This document shows positions 42,251 to 49,932 of a stretch of DNA of 64,000 bases, piece after piece; position 1 is the first letter of the stretch; the number at the start of each line of letters is the position of its first letter. The DNA is from Bin87 sp965197635 (GTDB taxonomy: Bacteria > Chloroflexota > Dehalococcoidia > Lucifugimonadales > UBA3495). The translations under genes were made by a program, and so were the position numbers. The stretch covers positions 1,556,107 through 1,620,106 of the forward strand of contig OZ240218.1 of the NCBI GenBank assembly GCA_965197635.1, written 5' to 3'. Below the pieces are notes generated by a model. It saw only the letters and a program-made list of their open reading frames with translations, was not told where the DNA came from and searched no databases.

Positions 42251-43234
42251 TTACTCCAACTGCTGCATCACGTCTTGGGCCGTAACGCGGCAAACCCCGG
42301 CGGCATAGTCCGGCAGGATGGCGGTGATGCGACCGCGAAACAGGCTGCGTCCCACGCTGAAATCGCCCCAGCGATCAACGGTGTTGCGGAAACTGTGCCA
42401 CAGGCCATGACGCCCTGATGTCGGCGCGCCAATGATGCCATCGGCCACCAGGATCTCCCGTCTATCCACCCCGCTTGCGTCCAAATTGGTGGCATAGACC
42501 CGCACGCCGTCCGCCGTCTGCGCAATCTCGAGGTCGTGCCACGCCGCCGCCGCTATCGGCGTTCCCGTGGCGAGGATGGTCTCGTCGCGGCCCGATACGC
42601 GCTCCAGTATGCTGGCCTCGTCGGTGAAACGCAGCCGCAGGCAGTCATCCGGCGCGGCAACTCGCAAGACGAACCCGCCCAAACCGTTGCTGACCCGCCG
42701 GTAACGCACCGCGAGCGTCGCCAGCGGATCGCCGGTGTCCAGCAATGCCAGCCCGCCCGACGGAGGAAACGAGCCGTCCGCGCCCCAGACCTCGCCGGCC
42801 AGCACGGTGAACCCGTTGCGCCCTGTGGTCAGCACATCCCATTTCGCATTACCGCCGGCCGCCGGCCGGCCGTTCAAATCCAGGGAAACCGCGCCGTCCG
42901 TGGCGAAGTCGTCATAGATCCGCCCGACCCGCAGCCTGATCTCCCGCCCGGGCTGCACCGCATCGCCCAACGGCCCAACGGTGTTGCTTGGCGTATAGCG
43001 ATGGTCCAGATTGCGCAGCGTCAGTTCCAGCTGCGCCGGCGCGGCAAACTCCGGCATGGGCAGCCCGCGCCGACCCCACTGCCAGCGCAGCCCCAGCACG
43101 TCGTCGGATATATCCACGCCGTCCGCGCCCCAGACTCCCGCGTCCGCCCAGTCAACCCAGACCTGCCACCTCAAGAGCGACGTTGTGGTCGGGCTGGCGG
43201 GTGACTCCATGCGACTCTGTAGAGAACTTGTCAT
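42251..43234 (-). CDS. Phage tail-type structural protein, N-terminal part
   Basis: 327 residues from ATG 43234. After WQVWVDWADAGVWGADGVDISDDVLGLRWQWG comes LELTLRNLDHRYTPSN, typical of siphophage tail/baseplate proteins with distal-tail-like domains. A lectin-like insert (about 125-275; LRVAAPDDCLRLRFTDEASI, WHDLEIAQTADGVRVYAT) follows, then LFRGRITAILPDYAAGVCRVTAQDVMQQLE. It stops at TAA 42251 and continues in the same frame beyond. It belongs to the head-tail remnant of 41189-48757. Confidence 0.65.
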   Translation of the reverse strand: MTSSLQSRMESPASPTTTSLLRWQVWVDWADAGVWGADGVDISDDVLGLRWQWGRRGLPMPEFAAPAQLELTLRNLDHRYTPSNTVGPLGDAVQPGREIRLRVGRIYDDFATDGAVSLDLNGRPAAGGNAKWDVLTTGRNGFTVLAGEVWGADGSFPPSGGLALLDTGDPLATLAVRYRRVSNGLGGFVLRVAAPDDCLRLRFTDEASILERVSGRDETILATGTPIAAAAWHDLEIAQTADGVRVYATNLDASGVDRREILVADGIIGAPTSGRHGLWHSFRNTVDRWGDFSVGRSLFRGRITAILPDYAAGVCRVTAQDVMQQLE

Positions 43235-43365
43235 ATGTGCCGTTGACCTCCCTCTTACTTATGCAGTTGATAGATGCCTGGTGGCCGAACTCGGTGTTTC
43301 CCGATTGCAAATTGGCGTATTCGCGCCAAATCGATTAGCATCGGTACGAAACTGGATTTGGAACT

Positions 43366-44022
43366 ATGGCCAGACACTGGATCACGTACAGCGCTGATGA
43401 AGACAGAAGGCGCCGCCGCCGCAGGTTGGGATGGCGGTGGCGGTGGCCGTGGAACTGGGGACGCGGTGGTAGGCGCGTCCAGGCGGTCAGGATAGATAGC
43501 GGCCGCCGCCGGGATGACGGTGAACGGCGCCGCATCTGGCCCTGGCTGTTGCTGCTGCTTTTGTTGCTTCTCGTCTTCCTCGGTGGCTGGTTGTGGTATG
43601 AGAACCGGGACGAAAACGGTAATGGCACGCCGGCGACTGCTACCGGGAGTCCCGAAACGGGCGACGGGCCCGACGGCGGACCGGCTCGCGTTGGCAGCGG
43701 CGTACCCATCGGCATTGGCGGCAACCCTTCCGGCGACCGCGACGGCGGTGTGCTGCTCTCCATTCCGGATATGCCCCCGGTTCGGCTCAAGGGCGACACG
43801 ATGTTCATGGACCTGGGAGACATATCGTGCCAGGAACAGCGCTATGTGCTCATGTCCGACGGCGAAGCGCACGCCATTGACAACCTTGACGATGAAACCG
43901 TCGCAGCCTTGTCTCAGTCGGAGGTGCCCATCAACACGGTCGCCCTGGGCGCCGACGCCGACACCGACGCTTTGCAGGCCATCGCGCAACGCACCGGCGG
44001 CGCCTTCACGAAAATGGAATAA
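43366..44022 (+). CDS. Arg-rich single-pass membrane protein with partial vWA-like domain
   Basis: 218 residues. A very basic N-terminal stretch (runs of 7 Arg) precedes one transmembrane helix (WPWLLLLLLLLLVFLGGWLWY). After a Gly/Thr-rich linker the C-terminal 85 residues (YVLMSDGEAHAIDNL, then EVPINTVALGADADTDALQAIAQRTGGAF) match the second half of a vWA domain, but the DxSxS metal site is absent. It lies on the opposite strand to the phage genes around it. Function unknown. Confidence 0.65.
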   Translation: MARHWITYSADEDRRRRRRRLGWRWRWPWNWGRGGRRVQAVRIDSGRRRDDGERRRIWPWLLLLLLLLLVFLGGWLWYENRDENGNGTPATATGSPETGDGPDGGPARVGSGVPIGIGGNPSGDRDGGVLLSIPDMPPVRLKGDTMFMDLGDISCQEQRYVLMSDGEAHAIDNLDDETVAALSQSEVPINTVALGADADTDALQAIAQRTGGAFTKME

Positions 44023-44079
44023 TCCCCCGGCTCTCGCCCGTCTGGTAAAATTGCGCATCGCATCCGGAAATAATCCATC

Positions 44080-44808
44080 ATGCTTGCCCAGGACACCGCC
44101 CAAACCGCCCAGGCGTTTTTTGACGCCGCCGACCAGCATTTCGCCGACGAAGAGCCGCTGCTGGCCTACGAAAACATCTGGCACGCCGCCGCCCACGCCC
44201 TGACCGCGGTGGCGGAACAACGAGGCTGGCCCACCGACGACGCCCGCGCCCTGAAAGCCGCCGCCGACCGCCTGGCCGACGAGGCCGGCGACCACCACCT
44301 GCGCCACCAGTACGCCGTGGCCCAGCAGTTTCGCGCCAAGTTCAACCACGGCTTTGTCGAGTCCTACCAACTGGCCGACTACTGCCGCCTGATGCGCGAG
44401 TTCGTCGCCCGTATGCTGGCCCTGCTGGACGAGGGCAGACGCGCTGCATCCCTGCCGGCTCACGAACACGCCCGGGAGGCTCGGGAGCGCCTGCAAACCG
44501 CCGACGCCGAATTCGCCTCGGGCGCCGCAACTCAAGCCTCCGCAACGCTGTGGCAAGCCGCCGCCCACGCCGTCATGGCCGTGGCCGTGCAGCGCGGTTG
44601 GCCCTCCGAGAGCCATCAAGACGTGAAGACCGCCGCCGACCGCCTCGCCGCCGAAACGGGAGACACCGCCATCGCCGCCGGCTTCTTCGCGGCCCAGCAG
44701 TTTCACGCCAACTCCCGCCACGACTTCATGGAACCTGACGACATCGCTCGCGGCTGCCCCCTGGTGCAGGATTTCGTTCATCGTGTCCTCGCCCTGATGG
44801 AGAGCTAA
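44080..44808 (+). CDS. Tandem HEPN/PaREP1-like helical protein
   Basis: 242 residues made of two similar all-helical modules. The first has AQAFFDAADQHFADEEPLLAYENIWHAAAHALTAVAEQRGWP, the second REARERLQTADAEFASGAATQASATLWQAAAHAVMAVAVQRGWP. Each continues with KAAADRLADEAGD-type helices and a FRAKFNHGF or FHANSRHDF segment. The pattern resembles PaREP1-type HEPN relatives. Unknown function; it forms a plus-strand trio with its neighbours between phage head and tail genes. Confidence 0.6.
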   Translation: MLAQDTAQTAQAFFDAADQHFADEEPLLAYENIWHAAAHALTAVAEQRGWPTDDARALKAAADRLADEAGDHHLRHQYAVAQQFRAKFNHGFVESYQLADYCRLMREFVARMLALLDEGRRAASLPAHEHAREARERLQTADAEFASGAATQASATLWQAAAHAVMAVAVQRGWPSESHQDVKTAADRLAAETGDTAIAAGFFAAQQFHANSRHDFMEPDDIARGCPLVQDFVHRVLALMES

Positions 44809-44885
44809 ACCGGCAAAGGCCACCGTTGCCGACTCCGGATGCATCTGCGATAATTCCCGCGTCCCGCATTGATGGAATATTGATA

Positions 44886-45230
44886 ATGACCGCCGCTGAC
44901 CCCAACATCCTCTACGGCTTTCTCGCTTTCATGTCGCTGATCCTGGTGGCTATGTTCGGCTTCATGGTTCGGCTGGCTATCTCTGTCGGCAGGATCGAAG
45001 GCCAACTCAATGGCCTCACCGCGCGGGTTGAAAGACTCGAGCAAGAGATGGTGAACTTCCGTGAACAGCTCGCCAATTTTCGCGAACAGCTCGCCGATTT
45101 CCGCGAACAGCTCGCCGAAGTCAGAGGAATGATGCTCGCGCTGCATGATCGCATGGACCTGCTGATGCGCCACCGCCATGACGACCTCGGCCGTGTGGTG
45201 ATAACCCCCGAAGAAGTCGCGGCTGACTGA
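44886..45230 (+). CDS. Small membrane-anchored coiled-coil protein
   Basis: 114 residues from ATG 44886. An N-terminal transmembrane helix (ILYGFLAFMSLILVAMFGFMVRLAI) is followed by a coiled coil with a three-fold 7-residue repeat (NFREQLA, NFREQLA, DFREQLA) encoded by 21-bp near-identical units. The C-terminal RHRHDDLGRVVITPEEV is polar. It resembles bacterial DUF1640/Bdr-type proteins in layout only. Last gene of the plus-strand trio; its end converges with the phage gene at 45244. Confidence 0.65.
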   Translation: MTAADPNILYGFLAFMSLILVAMFGFMVRLAISVGRIEGQLNGLTARVERLEQEMVNFREQLANFREQLADFREQLAEVRGMMLALHDRMDLLMRHRHDDLGRVVITPEEVAAD

Positions 45231-45243
45231 ACCCACCTGAGTT

Positions 45244-45672
45244 TTATCGCCACACTCCCAGCTCCGCCGACCCGTCCTGCCGGAACCGCGCCTCGAACCG
45301 CACCGGCTCCCCGGCCCGGCTGGTGATGCGGTAGGACAGGCACACGAACCTGCCCGACACCCGCCGCAGCTCCGGCCCGTTGCCAGCCGGCCCGTAGTCA
45401 ACCACCACCGACCGGCCCACGATGCCCGACAGCACGGCGTCCGGCCCGATCTCCGGCGTGTCGTCCCACCGGCCCGACAGCACGAACTCCTGGGCCGTCT
45501 CCGGCCCCGCCGCCGTTCGTGATGACCGGTCGTTCACGCCGGTAACGTCCCGCGCGCTCAGCTCCCGGCCCAGCGGCCCGATCCGCTCCATCCAGGGCGA
45601 CAGGTCGCGCATGATCCCGTCGGCGTCCGCCACCGCCACGTAGCTGCGCCCCGTGCTGGCGTATCCCGTCAT
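45244..45672 (-). CDS. Phage structural protein (tail-tube-like)
   Basis: 142 residues from ATG 45672, two bases after the connector stop, with GGGGGTG upstream. The beta-rich chain (YVAVADADGIMRDLSPWMERI, RDVTGVNDRSSRTAAGPET, EFVLSGRWDDTPEIGPDAV, GEPVRFEARFRQDGSAELG) looks like a small major-tail protein: a short beta barrel with an FVLSGRWDD core is common in siphophage tail tubes. It is downstream of connector and capsid genes in the order expected for siphophages. Confidence 0.6.
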   Translation of the reverse strand: MTGYASTGRSYVAVADADGIMRDLSPWMERIGPLGRELSARDVTGVNDRSSRTAAGPETAQEFVLSGRWDDTPEIGPDAVLSGIVGRSVVVDYGPAGNGPELRRVSGRFVCLSYRITSRAGEPVRFEARFRQDGSAELGVWR

Positions 45673-45674
45673 CT

Positions 45675-46535
45675 TCACACCCCCAGGGTCGCGACCCGCC
45701 GGCGGTACGGCTCCAGCAGCGCGCGAACCGTTGGAGAGATGCCGCCAACATCTCCCCAATCGTCGCCTGTTGAGCGGTCGAAAATCGCATCTGGCCGGAA
45801 AGGCCCGGCCAACCTTTCCCGCCACCAGACGGCGGCCTGCACCAGGCACGCCTCCGCCACGGCCTTCGGGTAGCGATACACCGACACCCCCGCGCCCACG
45901 ATGTGAGTCGCCGCGGTCGTCCCGTTGACCCCGCGTTGCACGGCCAGGGTCAGCGTATCCTGCCCATCGTTAGCCGCGCCGGTGAGATACATCTGCTCGT
46001 CGCCGATGCGAATGGTGTGGCCGGCCGACGGGATGCTGGCGTCGCCGACTGCCACTGCCACCGAGTCGTCCGCCGCCGCCGCTTCACTGGCCAGGGACAA
46101 ACCCACATCCTCCAGCACGTCCCCATATCCCCAAGCGCCGCTGATACTGACGCCGCCCCGGCTCAGCGGGAACCGCCGCCCGTCGTGGGTTGCCATGATC
46201 CTCGTGTAGGGACGCCCGCCCGGTTCAGTCGGTATGGCGTTCAGCGGATACAGCAGCCACCGGTCCGACGGCCAGGCGGCCCATTCACCCGACGACGCCT
46301 CGCGTACCCGCAGCTGGCTCACGGCGATAAGGTCGGGCACCGCGAGGCTGACTTTGCCCGTGCCGTCAAACCGCCGCTCCCCGTGGATCGCCGCAAACTG
46401 GCGGTCGCAGTACCCGTCAATCCACCGCGAAGTCGCCTCCAGCAGTCCCAGCAGCCGTCCGTCGTGCCTGTCGTCCGGCGCGTTCAAAAACGCCGCCGAC
46501 TTCAACGTCGTCAGGTCTCCATAAGCATTTGGCAT
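45675..46535 (-). CDS. Phage head-tail connector (gp6-like)
   Basis: 286 residues from ATG 46535 (GGAGG 5 bases upstream). It starts AYGDLTTLKSAAFLNAPDDRHDGRLLGLLEATSRWIDGYCDRQF, the helical opening of head-tail adaptor proteins. An inserted beta domain (about 160-235; AGHTIRIGDEQMYLTG, LTLAVQRGVNGTTAATHIVG) of the kind seen in other phage structural proteins follows, and the C-terminal helix VAEACLVQAAVWWRERLAG. It lies between capsid and tail genes. Confidence 0.75.
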   Translation of the reverse strand: MPNAYGDLTTLKSAAFLNAPDDRHDGRLLGLLEATSRWIDGYCDRQFAAIHGERRFDGTGKVSLAVPDLIAVSQLRVREASSGEWAAWPSDRWLLYPLNAIPTEPGGRPYTRIMATHDGRRFPLSRGGVSISGAWGYGDVLEDVGLSLASEAAAADDSVAVAVGDASIPSAGHTIRIGDEQMYLTGAANDGQDTLTLAVQRGVNGTTAATHIVGAGVSVYRYPKAVAEACLVQAAVWWRERLAGPFRPDAIFDRSTGDDWGDVGGISPTVRALLEPYRRRVATLGV

Positions 46536-46547
46536 ACCATCCTCCAC

Positions 46548-46575
46548 GTAGGGGCGAATGATTATTCGCCCCTAC
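46548..46575. repeat. 28-bp palindromic repeat (GTAGGGGCG family)
   Basis: GTAGGGGCGAAT (46548-46559) mirrors ATTCGCCCCTAC (46564-46575). It lies in the short gap between the major capsid gene and the connector gene and could form a transcript hairpin there. Same family as 25118-25145. Confidence 0.88.
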
Positions 46576-46586
46576 CGGGCGCGCAT

Positions 46587-47933
46587 TTATACCGTGATGT
46601 TGTACTGCAGCGCCGTGTGCGTCGCCTTGGTGCGGTCTCCCGTCCGCTCCATGAACGCCAGCCTCATGCTCACTACCATGATGTTTTGCCGCTTCTGGAT
46701 GTCCCGGGTTGTTTCAATCATCAGTTCCCGCCGGAACCCCAGCCGCCACTGCATCGGGTTCACCACCAGCAGGCGGCCCTTGGTGTTGGTGTTGCCGCCG
46801 TCCGTGACCTTGCCGTCGGCGTCCGACTTCGCCATCTGCTCCGACACGATCACCGGGATGCCGTCCACCTGGGCCAGCTGTCCGTTGAGCAACGTGGCCT
46901 GCGGGCCCAGCTTGTCCAGCGTGCGAAACTCGCTGACGCCCAGCGACTTGATGTACGTCCCCACGTCGGCGATGTAGGCCAGCTCCGACGGACGCACACC
47001 GTACTTGCCCAGCATTCCTCGTACTTCGTTGAACATATCCGCGCTGGGCGCGGCGGCGTGGTCGTTGCCCTGCGCTGTGTTGTCCACCAGTGGCAGGTGC
47101 AGCAGCCCGTCGAACCCCAGCAGCCAATGGGCCTTGCCCGCCGTTGACGCGGCAATGGTCGCGCCGTCGGCGTTGATGTTATTCTGCGCCGTCTTGTCGG
47201 CATTCAGCAGCACGTCGTCGATCACCTCCACGGCGTTGCGCACCAGCGTGCTCCGCACCTCCGCCGCCATGGCGATCACCGCGTCCTCCTCCAGCGTCAG
47301 CGACCAGGGCACCTCCGCCACCAGCTCGTGGGCCGTCAGCGTCTGCCGCGCCGTGGTCAGCGCCGTCTCGGTGGTGGCCGTGTTCTCCGTGCCGGGATAC
47401 CAGGACACGTTGCCCAGCTGCAGCGGTATCTCGAAGGGGTTGGTGGGCATATCGACCCGTGTGAACAGTCCGGCGACGTGGGTTTCCAGGTTGATGTCGG
47501 CCCACAGCGCGGCGGCCTCGCCGGTAGCCACCAGCTCGTCGCCGCTGCCCGCCGTGGTGCTGTCCATGGCCGCCTTCAGGTTGGTCTGCCAGTCCTCCAA
47601 CAGACGCGGGTTGGCGTCCCCCGGCTCCCGCTGCTGCGCCGCCAGCACGCTGCGCACGCAGGCCAGGTCCAGCGCATCCATCCCCCGGTACTTGCCGAAG
47701 GGCACCCGGGGCCGGTCATGCTCACCGCCGGCGCTACTGCCGGAGTAACGGGCCAGCATCGCCTGCCGTTCGCCGGCCCGCTGCTTCTCCGTGATCTCGC
47801 CCACGGCCCGGCTCAATCGCTCCAACTCCTCCTGCAACGGCGGGATATCAGCGTCCAGCCGCTGCCGGTAGAACTCCCGCACCTCCGCAACCTCATTCTT
47901 GATGGTCTCCAACTCCCAGGTTGAAAGCGTCAT
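46587..47933 (-). CDS. HK97-fold major capsid protein
   Basis: 448 residues from ATG 47933 (GGAG sites upstream). An N-terminal coiled coil (NEVAEVREFYRQRLDADIPPLQEELERLSRAVGEI) serves as the scaffolding delta domain that the prohead protease removes. The capsid core includes SLTLEEDAVIAMAAEVRSTLVRNAVEVIDDVLLNAD, VRPSELAYIADVGTYIKSL, VDGIPVIVSEQMAKSD and a C-terminal MRLAFMERTGDR. It is complete and undamaged, unlike the tail gene. Confidence 0.9.
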   Translation of the reverse strand: MTLSTWELETIKNEVAEVREFYRQRLDADIPPLQEELERLSRAVGEITEKQRAGERQAMLARYSGSSAGGEHDRPRVPFGKYRGMDALDLACVRSVLAAQQREPGDANPRLLEDWQTNLKAAMDSTTAGSGDELVATGEAAALWADINLETHVAGLFTRVDMPTNPFEIPLQLGNVSWYPGTENTATTETALTTARQTLTAHELVAEVPWSLTLEEDAVIAMAAEVRSTLVRNAVEVIDDVLLNADKTAQNNINADGATIAASTAGKAHWLLGFDGLLHLPLVDNTAQGNDHAAAPSADMFNEVRGMLGKYGVRPSELAYIADVGTYIKSLGVSEFRTLDKLGPQATLLNGQLAQVDGIPVIVSEQMAKSDADGKVTDGGNTNTKGRLLVVNPMQWRLGFRRELMIETTRDIQKRQNIMVVSMRLAFMERTGDRTKATHTALQYNITV

Positions 47934-47969
47934 AAACTCCTCATCTCCTTTGACTTGGTTATGTATTCG

Positions 47970-48029
47970 GTAGGGGCAACCCTTGTGGTTGCCCGTTGCA
48001 GTCAGGGCGACCACGAGGGTCGCCCCTAC
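47970..48029. repeat. 60-bp composite palindrome (GTAGGGGC family)
   Basis: Begins GTAGGGGCAACC and ends GGTCGCCCCTAC, with two inner hairpins (CAACCCTTGTGGTTG and GCGACCACGAGGGTCGC). It lies between the prohead protease and the capsid gene. The inner CCTTGTGGT core is shared with the copy inside the protease gene. Confidence 0.85.
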
Positions 48030-48046
48030 ATTGCTGCGAATTGCAG

Positions 48047-48757
48047 TCACCCCCGCAACCCCCGCAGCAGCCCCACCACCTCATCGGCCACCAATCCCCT
48101 CTCCCTCGGTGGGACGGCAACGGAGGAGGCATCCCCCATCAGCAGCGCGTCCCCGTTGGCCGGCACCGGCACCGCGCTGATTTCCAGCAGCTCCTGCTCC
48201 AGGAACCGGATGCCCAGGAACGCCCCGCTCACCGGGTCGCGCCGTTCCTCGAACCGCAGCGGCCGGAATCCCACGGACACGCCCCGCTGGTAGCCTTGCC
48301 GGTATAGCTGTTCCACCTGTCCGGCGAACTCCGTCGGCGCGAACTCCAGCCGCGCCAGCAACGCCCGTCCGTCGCTCCACACCGCGTCGGCCCGTCCGAT
48401 GGCCGGCCGCCGGTAGTCATGGGCCCACAGCACCACCGGGTTCTCCCGGTAGCCATCCAGCCGCCACCCGTCCGGCGCGACAGTATCCCCGTGCCGGTCC
48501 ACCTCCCCGGTGGACGCCACAAACACCAGCGGCCCGCCGGACGATTCCCCACCGCCGTCGTAGGGGCGACCCTTGTGGTCGCCCGCTTTATGGTCACCCA
48601 CGCCCGTCCCAATCCCCCACTTGCAGACCACCGGCGGCTCGCCCATACCCCGACGGTAGGCCGCCAGCGCCTCCAGCAAAGCCGCCCGCCCATTCGCCGC
48701 ACTCGCCGACGCCGGCCACTCCATCCACCCCGGACGCCTCACGCCTTCCTCAATCAT
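48047..48757 (-). CDS. HK97-family prohead protease
   Basis: 236 residues from ATG 48757. Serine-protease features of the family are visible: VVLWAHDYRRPAIGRA (catalytic His region), GVSVGFRPLRFEER (Ser region) and EQELLEISAVPVPAN. It would cleave the capsid delta domain during head maturation. Residues about 54-67 (GDHKAGDHKGRPYD) are encoded by a palindromic repeat of the GTAGGGGC family, which sits in-frame just before the conserved LVFVASTGEVDRHGD. Confidence 0.88.
   Translation of the reverse strand: MIEEGVRRPGWMEWPASASAANGRAALLEALAAYRRGMGEPPVVCKWGIGTGVGDHKAGDHKGRPYDGGGESSGGPLVFVASTGEVDRHGDTVAPDGWRLDGYRENPVVLWAHDYRRPAIGRADAVWSDGRALLARLEFAPTEFAGQVEQLYRQGYQRGVSVGFRPLRFEERRDPVSGAFLGIRFLEQELLEISAVPVPANGDALLMGDASSVAVPPRERGLVADEVVGLLRGLRG
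48560..48598. repeat. Palindromic repeat (GTAGGGGC family) inside a coding sequence
   Basis: GTAGGGGCGACCCTTGTGGT starts the same pattern as 47970-48029, with a shortened second half (TGGTCACCC). It lies within the prohead protease gene and is translated in-frame as GDHKAGDHKGRPYD. Confidence 0.85.
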
Positions 48758-48804
48758 CGAAACCTCCCCGCCGGTACTATGACGAGGCGGCCCGCCAGCC
48801 ACAC

Positions 48805-48848
48805 AAAAAACCGGCGGAACCGACCCGGCATCAGGTCAGTCCCACCGG
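48805..48848 (-). terminator. Rho-independent terminator
   Basis: On the minus strand CCGGTGGGACTGACC pairs with GGTCGGTTCCGCCGG over 15 positions (three to four G-T wobbles) around an 8-base loop, followed directly by T6. It lies 177 bases after the end of the XRE gene (49026) and 48 bases before the prohead protease start, so it should end transcripts from the upstream toxin-antitoxin pair. Confidence 0.75.
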
Positions 48849-49025
48849 CTGTTGTCTTGCTTGATTAACTCTAGGCTACCGTGCGGATGGCGAGGGCGTC
48901 AACGGCCCGCTGTCATCAGAAGTAGCCACTCGCTGTTCCAGCATTTTGGCTAACATCCCGCTGGGATGAACGCGGCGAGATGGTTCAAATGCCGTCGGCA
49001 CAAACGATAACGGCCCCGCCGGGTC

Positions 49026-49523
49026 TCAAGACGCCTCCGGCGGACCCAGCAGGTCCGGCACGGCCTGGTTCAGCGCGCACGCAATGCCGGACAATGTGTC
49101 GAACCCAGGACTCTGCTCTCCTTTTTCGATGCTTGCCAGCGTCGTGCGCTCGATTGCCGCCCGGTCGGCCAGCTCTTCCTGGGTCAACCCGGCGGCATCT
49201 CGGAGCGCCCTGATACGCCGTCCCAGGATATGTCGGCCCTGCCGGGCCACGGCCTCAACCCGTGGCCGATACAACGGATCGCAGTAGTGACGCGCGAAGT
49301 CCCAGGGAAGCTCAATGCTTTCCCCTTCATCTGTAGTCACCACAATCTCATAGGGGTTGGGCAGCTCCAGACCGGCAACCCCTCCTCCGGCTCCCACTTC
49401 CGGCAGGTCGCTAAAAGGGATTAAACCCGCACACCCGTCGGCGAAGGCCAGCTCAATGCCTTCCTCCAGTGGCGCCGCGGTCAGCATCATGCGGTCGGCA
49501 TTGTTCACCAATACGGCTTCCAT
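49026..49523 (-). CDS. DUF2442/XRE-family antitoxin-like regulator
   Basis: 165 residues from ATG 49523 (GGGAGAT 8 bases upstream). The N-terminal half has a DUF2442-like segment (EEGIELAFADGCAGLIPFSDLPEV). The C-terminal half is a helix-turn-helix of the Cro/C1 type (IRALRDAAGLTQEELADRAAIERTTLASIEKGEQSPG). It follows a DUF4160 gene by three bases. DUF4160 and DUF2442 genes are a recurring pair considered a toxin-antitoxin module; the HTH would give autoregulation. Confidence 0.85.
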   Translation of the reverse strand: MEAVLVNNADRMMLTAAPLEEGIELAFADGCAGLIPFSDLPEVGAGGGVAGLELPNPYEIVVTTDEGESIELPWDFARHYCDPLYRPRVEAVARQGRHILGRRIRALRDAAGLTQEELADRAAIERTTLASIEKGEQSPGFDTLSGIACALNQAVPDLLGPPEAS

Positions 49524-49526
49524 CCG

Positions 49527-49763
49527 CTATCTCCCATGTATCCGGTTCCACTCGTTCCTGATTGCCTCGACATGTCTGGCATATGCTCGCCGGATGGCTC
49601 GGTAATCCCCGGGCGGCGGCTCGTCCATATAACTTCCACCATTCAACTCACTGCGACACACGTCCTCATTGCCCACCCAGATATGAACATGGGGCGGTTC
49701 GAACGCATTCTCCCTGGTATTGATCACAAAGCGAAACTGCCCCTCCATCACCACCGCCGGCAT
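49527..49763 (-). CDS. DUF4160 protein (putative toxin)
   Basis: 78 residues from ATG 49763 (GAGG 6 bases upstream). The DUF4160 signature is FVINTRENAFEPPHVHIWVGNEDV, with the conserved PPHVHV-type histidines, followed by the helix RRAYARHVEAIRNEWNRIHG. The biochemical activity is unknown. It is paired with the DUF2442/XRE gene downstream. Confidence 0.85.
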   Translation of the reverse strand: MPAVVMEGQFRFVINTRENAFEPPHVHIWVGNEDVCRSELNGGSYMDEPPPGDYRAIRRAYARHVEAIRNEWNRIHGR

Positions 49764-49932
49764 CTTTCACCTCATCACAACCTCACGGCCGGCAGCCTTC
49801 CCCTACTGCCGTGTCAGTGTATCACACGGCAATTTAGTGACCTTCGCTGATTTCGGAACCCCGGTGCGCAGTGCTAGAATCTCCCCATCCAATCCGTGAA
49901 GCGAAAAGCGAAATCGGGGGCAGCGCCGACCT

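Noticed and set aside
43255..44844. Minus-strand frame of 529 codons opposite the trio at 43366-44808
   Set aside because: The Gly/Val/His-rich product shows no family. The plus-strand frames have a clear membrane helix, vWA-like and HEPN-like patterns, so they were preferred, although the phage-operon strand agrees with the minus frame.
41189..48757. Complete prophage with attachment sites
   Set aside because: No integrase, terminase, portal or lysis genes and no flanking direct repeats were found; it is only a structural-gene segment.
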